Source: Halosimplex rubrum (lineage in GTDB: Archaea; Halobacteriota; Halobacteria; Halobacteriales; Haloarculaceae). Taken from it: DNA of 64,000 nt. The position numbers and the translations under genes are program-made. How positions within the stretch are numbered: the stretch's first letter is position 1; each line of letters begins with the position of its first letter. Where the stretch lies: contig NZ_CP058910.1 in NCBI RefSeq assembly GCF_013415885.1, positions 1 through 64,000 on the forward strand, in the 5' to 3' direction. The notes under the pieces were generated by a model that saw nothing but the letters and a program-made list of their open reading frames with translations, did no database searches and was not told the origin of the DNA. Positions 60,277 through 64,000 of this stretch are shown here, piece after piece.

Positions 60277-60783
60277 TCACTCCGCGACCGGGTCGGACGA
60301 GTGCGGCGGCGCCGCCGGCCACTCGATCTCGTCCTCGTAGCGCCGCACCAGCGCGTCCACGAACGCGAGTTTCAGCGTCATCGCGAGCGCGCCCGCGACG
60401 GTGGCGCCACCCACGTCGCGCCGAGAGGCGGCGTAGACGGCGTACAGCGTCGCCAGCCCGTTTCCGACGTTGAGCGCCTGGAGCGCGCCCAGCCGGTCGC
60501 CGCTCTCGCGCCAGCGCCGCTCGGCGAGGACCACCTTCGTCATCCACGCGTCGGCGTCGTCGGGCTTCGGGAAGAGGACCGGGTTGAACAGGGTGAACGC
60601 CACCGTCGCGGCGAGCAGTCGCCATCGTCGGTGATACACCGCATACAGCAGCGCCGGGAGCGTCACGGTTCGGGACCACCCGCTCCACGGGTTGGCGTGG
60701 CGCTCCCAGAACAGTCGCTTCGCGCGCGCTCGGACGGAGTCGTCCCTGCGTTCGCTGTCGTCTGTGCGATCACTCTCGTCCAT
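60277..60783 (-). CDS. DUF6653-type membrane protein, paralogue 2
   Basis: A 168-residue paralogue of the adjacent gene: FWERHANPWSGWSRTVTLPA, NPVLFPKPDDADAWMTKVVL and TLKLAFVDALVRRYEDEIEW. An acidic/basic N-terminal extension (about 25 residues) precedes the domain. The tandem arrangement shows a duplication; the two products may act as a pair in the membrane. Confidence 0.75.
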   Translation of the reverse strand: MDESDRTDDSERRDDSVRARAKRLFWERHANPWSGWSRTVTLPALLYAVYHRRWRLLAATVAFTLFNPVLFPKPDDADAWMTKVVLAERRWRESGDRLGALQALNVGNGLATLYAVYAASRRDVGGATVAGALAMTLKLAFVDALVRRYEDEIEWPAAPPHSSDPVAE

Positions 60784-60830
60784 GCGCTCGCTTCGACTGC
60801 AAGGGGCAAAAACGTCCCCTGCTCCGTCGG

Positions 60831-61205
60831 TTACAGGTCCTCGACGAGTTCGACGCCCCAGCCCTCCGGCGCGGTGATGAACGCCACGCGGGAGTCGAAC
60901 TCCTCCATCGTGATGGGGCCGTCGTCGACGCGGTCGTCGTCGAGCGATTCGAGTGCGGCGTCCACGTCGTCGACGGTGACCGCGACGTGTTCGAAGTCGC
61001 CGGTGTCGACGGGGGCGTCGGCCTCGACCAGCTGGAGCGCGGCCGGGTCGTCGGTGTCCTCGTCGGCGGGGTCGCCGATGAAGACGTTCCGGGTGCCGTC
61101 GTCGGTCTCGAACTCCCGCAGGACCTCGTAGTCGACGAGGTCGGCGTAGAAGTCGACGGTCGTCTCGATGTCCGCGACGCGGATCGACGTGTGTCGGAGT
61201 GTCAT
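60831..61205 (-). CDS. Glyoxalase/VOC-superfamily protein
   Basis: A 124-residue VOC protein with two beta-alpha-beta-beta-beta modules: HTSIRVADIETTVDFYADLV and HVAVTVDDVDAALESLDDDR. Residues consistent with a metal site include H5 and E at the end of AALQLVE, the H in FEHVAV, and E in GWGVELVEDL. It could be lactoylglutathione-lyase-like, but haloarchaea lack glutathione, so the substrate is uncertain. Confidence 0.83.
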   Translation of the reverse strand: MTLRHTSIRVADIETTVDFYADLVDYEVLREFETDDGTRNVFIGDPADEDTDDPAALQLVEADAPVDTGDFEHVAVTVDDVDAALESLDDDRVDDGPITMEEFDSRVAFITAPEGWGVELVEDL

Positions 61206-61282
61206 CGGATAGCTGGTCGCAGAGTCGGGGCTTAAACGCACCGCGACGGCTCGCGCTCGCGGACGGCCGCCGGTCCCGCCGA

Positions 61283-61675
61283 TCACTCCCGGTCGGTCCA
61301 GAAGTCGAAGGGTCTCCCGGGAACGAAGATATCCAGCCCGGTAGCGCTCTCCTCGCTCTCGTTTTCGACCCGGTGGGCCTCCCACGGGTCGAGCCACACC
61401 GAGTCGTAGCGTTCGAGGCGCTCGCTCTGCTCACGGCTTCGCCGTTCGCTTCGAGGCGCTTCCTCCGGGCGCGCCTCGCTCTCCGTGTGGACCGTCAGTT
61501 CGCCGTCGAGGACGAGACACACCTGGCCGTTCTCGTGGTCGTGCATCGGCGAGCTGTGGCCGGGCGGCTTCTCGAAGTACTCCAGGCTCACGTCGTCGTC
61601 GCCCGCCAGCGCGACGCGGCGCCACCCCTCCTCGGGTTCGTACGTCTCGGCGTCGTCGAAGCTGACTCGCTCCAT
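61283..61675 (-). CDS. Cupin-domain protein with an internal insert
   Basis: A 130-residue small cupin: PPGHSSPMHDHENGQVCLVL (the two histidines and the E/Q of motif 1) and RLERYDSVWLDPWEAHRVEN (motif 2). An insert of 18 residues (67-84, EARPEEAPRSERRSREQS) separates TVHTES from ERLERYDSV. Function unknown; cupins bind metals and may act as dioxygenases or regulators. Confidence 0.78.
   Translation of the reverse strand: MERVSFDDAETYEPEEGWRRVALAGDDDVSLEYFEKPPGHSSPMHDHENGQVCLVLDGELTVHTESEARPEEAPRSERRSREQSERLERYDSVWLDPWEAHRVENESEESATGLDIFVPGRPFDFWTDRE
61424..61477 (-). repeat. In-frame double-hairpin insert in the cupin gene
   Basis: A 54-base segment, the length of 18 codons. It contains the hairpin CGAGGCGC-(11 bases)-GCGCCTCG (61452-61478) and the hairpin ACGGC-TTC-GCCGT (61433-61445). 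An 11-base direct repeat TTCGAGGCGCT occurs at 61412-61422 and 61450-61460. Taking it out restores the expected TES-ERLERYDSV join. Confidence 0.65.
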
Positions 61676-61837
61676 ACCGGGAAGTCGGCCGCTCGGGACA
61701 AATCTCTGGGGGCGATCCTCACCGGCCCGTCCCCGACTCCCCGAGTCGTCCGACGGAGCGACTTAAATCGTTCGCCCCGCTTCCGGTCCCGAAGCGCGGC
61801 TCGTGGATATACGTGGTTGGCGCTCCTCGTTGCAGGT

Positions 61838-62557
61838 ATGACGGACGTAGATACCGTACACGACGCCGGCCGACCGGCGACCGACGGATCGACCGAGGGA
61901 CGCGACCCCGTGCCGGCGGCGGTCGACTGGCTGCTGGGCATCGTGACCGGACTGATCGGACTCGCGCTGACGGCGGTCGGCGCCGCGATGTACGCCCGCG
62001 TCGACCGGGCGCTACTCACCGACTTCGTCACCAGCGAGGAGGTGGAGGTGAACGGGCTGACGCCCGCGGAGGCGGTCACCGCCGGAGTGCCGTTCGTCGA
62101 CTGGTTCGCGGCCGGCCTCGCCGTGACCGGTCTCGTGCTGGTCGCCGTCGCCGCGGCGTTCGTCGTCGCGCGCCGGCGCACCCGCCGCCGGGTCGCCCGC
62201 GAGGGCGGCACGACCGCGACGTTCCGCGCCTGCGCCGTCTACGGTGCCGCCGTGACGGCGCTGGTCTCGTTCATCCCCGGCGCGGCGGTCGCGGGCGGCG
62301 GCGCCGCGGCGTACCTGCACGGCGAGGACGGCTCCGGCCTGCGTATCGGCGCCGTGGCCGGACTGGTCGGCTGGACGCTGTCGGTCCCGCTGCTCGTGGC
62401 CGTCGCGGGCGGGCTCCTCGCCGGCGCCGACGCGATCGGCCAGCTGGCCGGCGGCGCCGTCCTCGTCGGCGTTATCGTCGTCGCGGAACTGGTCGCACTG
62501 GCTATCAACGCCGGGCTCGGCGGGCTCGGCGGCGTCATAGTCGAGCGGTTCGTCTGA
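61838..62557 (+). CDS. Polytopic membrane protein (DUF5518-like)
   Basis: A 239-residue protein with five or six helices: VPAAVDWLLGIVTGLIGLAL, VDWFAAGLAVTGLVLVAVAA, CAVYGAAVTALVSFIPGAAV and more to the C-terminus. The Gly/Ala-rich helices and the conserved GRDPVPAAVDW lead suggest a haloarchaeal membrane family (DUF5518-like in my memory). Function unknown. Confidence 0.68.
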   Translation: MTDVDTVHDAGRPATDGSTEGRDPVPAAVDWLLGIVTGLIGLALTAVGAAMYARVDRALLTDFVTSEEVEVNGLTPAEAVTAGVPFVDWFAAGLAVTGLVLVAVAAAFVVARRRTRRRVAREGGTTATFRACAVYGAAVTALVSFIPGAAVAGGGAAAYLHGEDGSGLRIGAVAGLVGWTLSVPLLVAVAGGLLAGADAIGQLAGGAVLVGVIVVAELVALAINAGLGGLGGVIVERFV

Positions 62558-62613
62558 GGGCGTGCGCCCCGACGAAGGGGAGACGCGACGCTCGGCGAGT
62601 TACGACCGAAAGG

Positions 62614-62702
62614 AGACGTCCGAGCGGAGTCCAGCGCGAGCGGAGCGGGCGCTGGGCTCGTCGGTCGTGAACGAAGTGAACGTCCGAGCGGAGATTCGAA
62701 CT
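62614..62702 (-). repeat. 89-bp direct repeat, distal copy, beside tRNA-Arg
   Basis: Eighty-nine bases that match 62829-62917 with two mismatches, at an offset of 215 bases. The unit is made of 13 bases of the tRNA-Arg end, a hairpin CCAGCGC-(11 bases)-GCGCTGG, a hairpin CGT-GAACGAAGTGA-ACG and then 22 bases of the tRNA-Arg end (62681-62702). Confidence 0.9.
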
Positions 62703-62783
62703 GCCGATAGACGGTCGCTCCCGCCGGTCGCGCTGCGTCTATCGTGCTCGAATCTCCGCGGGACGGTCGCATTCCTCAGCGAT

Positions 62784-62811
62784 GACGAGCACACGCTACG
62801 CGGTGCTCGCC
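62784..62811 (-). other. Hairpin H1 beside tRNA-Arg
   Basis: Stem GACGAGCAC/GTGCTCGCC with a ten-base loop, in the same orientation as the hairpin beside tRNA-Asp at 25793-25820. With the following GAGTTG the shared segment is 34 bases with two mismatches. Confidence 0.75.
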
Positions 62812-62828
62812 GAGTTGCTTCGGAGAGA

Positions 62829-62917
62829 AGACGTCCGAGCGGAGTCCAGCGCGAGCGGAGCGAGCGCTGGGCTCGTCGGCCGTGAACGAAGTGAACGTCC
62901 GAGCGGAGATTCGAACT
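62829..62917 (-). repeat. 89-bp direct repeat, proximal copy, ending inside tRNA-Arg
   Basis: This copy runs from outside the tRNA into its last 22 bases. It has the same structure as the copy at 62614-62702; only two bases differ. Confidence 0.9.
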
Positions 62918-62968
62918 CCGGTCCCTGGCTCCGCAAGCCAAGAGGATAGTCCACTACCCTACCCGGAC
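62896..62968 (-). tRNA. tRNA-Arg (anticodon GCG)
   Basis: A 73-base cloverleaf: acceptor arms GTCCGGG and CTCGGAC with discriminator G; anticodon stem TTGGC/GCCAG around loop TTGCGGA (anticodon GCG, reading CGC and CGU); T-arm CGGAG-TTCGAAT-CTCCG. No encoded CCA and no intron. Its 3' end is repeated, whole or in part, three more times within about 300 bases downstream. Confidence 0.95.
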
Positions 62969-63081
62969 TCACTTCTACGTACCGCGGTTGATTGTAAAGG
63001 GGTTACGATCCGTCCGGGCAGTGTCAAAGGGTCGCTTGACCGTCGACAAGGCCCTTTATCGGAGCGCTCGTCCCTCGGGTC

Positions 63082-63750
63082 GTGAAGCGACGCACCCTCC
63101 TCCGCGGCCTCGGCGCCGCGGGCACGCTCGCCCTGACCGGCTGTCTGTCCGACGGATCGGGCGGAGAGCCGACCGACACGGATGGGCCCGCCGAAACCGA
63201 CGAGCCGACCGACACCGAGACGCCGCCCGGCGACCCCGCGAACACCGACCGGTCGGCGGCGACGCCGACCGACCGGACCGGCGATACGGTGACGGAACCC
63301 GACCCCGACGGAACCGACGGCCCGAGTGCCACCCCGAGCGACTCGCCGGGCGACACCGTGAGCGAGACGCCCGACAGCGAGCCGTCGGCCACGCCCAGCG
63401 GGGTCGCGGACTCCTCGCTCGACGTCACCGACAGCGGATGCGGGACCGAGACCGACGACGCGTCGGTCGATTTCGACGCGGACGGTGGGTCTCTCTCGGT
63501 CACCGGGACGATCTGGGGCGCCGACACCTGCCACACGGCCGTCCTGTCGGACGTGCGCCTCGACGGTGGGGCGCTCACCGTCGTCGTCGACTCGGAGTCC
63601 GACGCCGGCACGGACACTGCCTGTGGACAGTGCATCACGGAGATCGACTACGAGGCGACGGTGGAACTCGACGGCGCCCTCCCGCGAGAAGTGACCGTCG
63701 TCCACCGCCACGACGGCGAGGACACGCGCGTCACCTCGACAGCGCGATGA
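63082..63750 (+). CDS. Tat-exported lipoprotein, unknown function
   Basis: A 222-residue protein. It starts MKRRTLLRGLGAAGTLALTG followed by Cys, a twin-arginine signal with a lipobox (LTGC). Residues 25-115 are a Thr/Asp/Pro/Ser-rich linker; 115-222 form a small domain with four cysteines (CGTETDD, DTCH, TACGQC), which may pair outside the cell. The GTG at 63082 is the start. I do not recognise the C-terminal domain. Confidence 0.78.
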   Translation: MKRRTLLRGLGAAGTLALTGCLSDGSGGEPTDTDGPAETDEPTDTETPPGDPANTDRSAATPTDRTGDTVTEPDPDGTDGPSATPSDSPGDTVSETPDSEPSATPSGVADSSLDVTDSGCGTETDDASVDFDADGGSLSVTGTIWGADTCHTAVLSDVRLDGGALTVVVDSESDAGTDTACGQCITEIDYEATVELDGALPREVTVVHRHDGEDTRVTSTAR

Positions 63751-63908
63751 CCGCGCGCCGAGTAGGAGCGCCGCCGGAGACGACGGGCGTCGACAGCGCG
63801 CGCCACCGAACCGCTCACTGATTCGACCGTACCGAGCGGAGGCGACGAGTGCGCGAGGCTCGCGGGACACTGCGGACGACGAGAAGCGGAAAATCGTGTT
63901 CGGACGCG

Positions 63909-63998
63909 TTACGCAGGTGACCAACCGCATACCGAGCAGTCTGTGGCGGCCGAGTCGTGCAGTCCCCCGCAGTCGGGGCACTGCTTTTTGTTGTAGTT
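63909..63998 (-). CDS. C-terminal end of a zinc-ribbon protein (cut by the window edge)
   Basis: Twenty-nine codons read NYNKKQCPDCGGLHDSAATD then CSVCGWSPA and stop at 63909. Two C-x2-C pairs form a zinc knuckle. The beginning lies beyond the window, so the full protein cannot be classified. Confidence 0.6.
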   Translation of the reverse strand, partial: NYNKKQCPDCGGLHDSAATDCSVCGWSPA

Positions 63999-64000
63999 CT

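Noticed and set aside
62681-62702. The distal tRNA-Arg end copy as a second tRNA gene
   Set aside because: Only the last 22 bases are present; acceptor 5' arm, D-arm and anticodon arm are missing.

Overview
This window is haloarchaeal chromosome (class Halobacteria). The evidence is a very high GC content with GC-rich third codon positions, acidic proteins, and archaeal information-processing genes (RFC small subunits, Kae1-Bud32, ribosomal S24e and S27ae, TFB, SAMP2). TATA boxes sit about 25-35 bases before start codons, implying leaderless transcripts, and there are no bacterial promoters. Surface proteins carry PGF-CTERM anchors and Tat signals. I cannot name the genus. Most of the window is core housekeeping, with no prophage, rRNA operon or CRISPR array.

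Layout. 1-8.6 kb: rfcC, rps24e-rps27ae, an SDR enzyme, Kae1-Bud32, a universal stress protein, an exported beta-propeller, XTP pyrophosphatase and an acetyltransferase. 8.6-25.4 kb: a PIN-like pair, a TrkA protein, a membrane protein, a copper-chaperone-like protein, an RFC small subunit interrupted by a 436-residue intein, a bactofilin-like protein, SAMP2, a peroxiredoxin, two hexose-phosphate mutases, LarB, a DUF1931 protein, rpiA, several zinc microproteins and an arylsulfotransferase-like protein. 25.4-31.1 kb: tRNA-Asp with an odd 3' flank, a DUF7504-HalX pair, small membrane proteins, a PUA protein whose 3' end is tandemly repeated, a DUF1028 protein and a divergent TFB. 31.1-37 kb: two MinD-family ATPases and a pair of TrkA_C-type membrane proteins. 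37-49.3 kb: a surface and pilus region with two GLUG adhesin-like proteins, a type IV pilin, a HerA-like ATPase, a coiled-coil protein, PilB, PilC, two pilin-like proteins and SepF. 49.3-64 kb: a candidate structured RNA, acidic conserved proteins, a rhodanese-MBL enzyme, creatininase-like and MptD proteins, azf (NAD-dependent glucose-6-phosphate dehydrogenase) with a duplicated 3' end, DUF309 and DUF6653 genes, glyoxalase and cupin genes, tRNA-Arg with a complex 3' flank, and a lipoprotein.

Three signals stand out. First, the RFC intein has no LAGLIDADG endonuclease that I can see; it carries a zinc knuckle, two NUMOD3-like segments and a PD-(D/E)XK nuclease motif. Second, the only two tRNA genes here are each followed by an element of about 210 bp bounded by copies of that tRNA's own 3' end. 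The two elements share one nearly identical hairpin but have arms matching their own tRNA. Third, short inserts of 54-57 bp built from two hairpins lie in frame inside coding sequences (an azf duplicate, an MBL hydrolase, a cupin), and related hairpins occur beside the PUA gene and tRNA-Arg. Many of these share an 11-base loop of form GA-NN-GNA-NN-GA with a covarying inner stem, and the azf pair shows the insertion cleanly because an empty copy lies 250 bp away.
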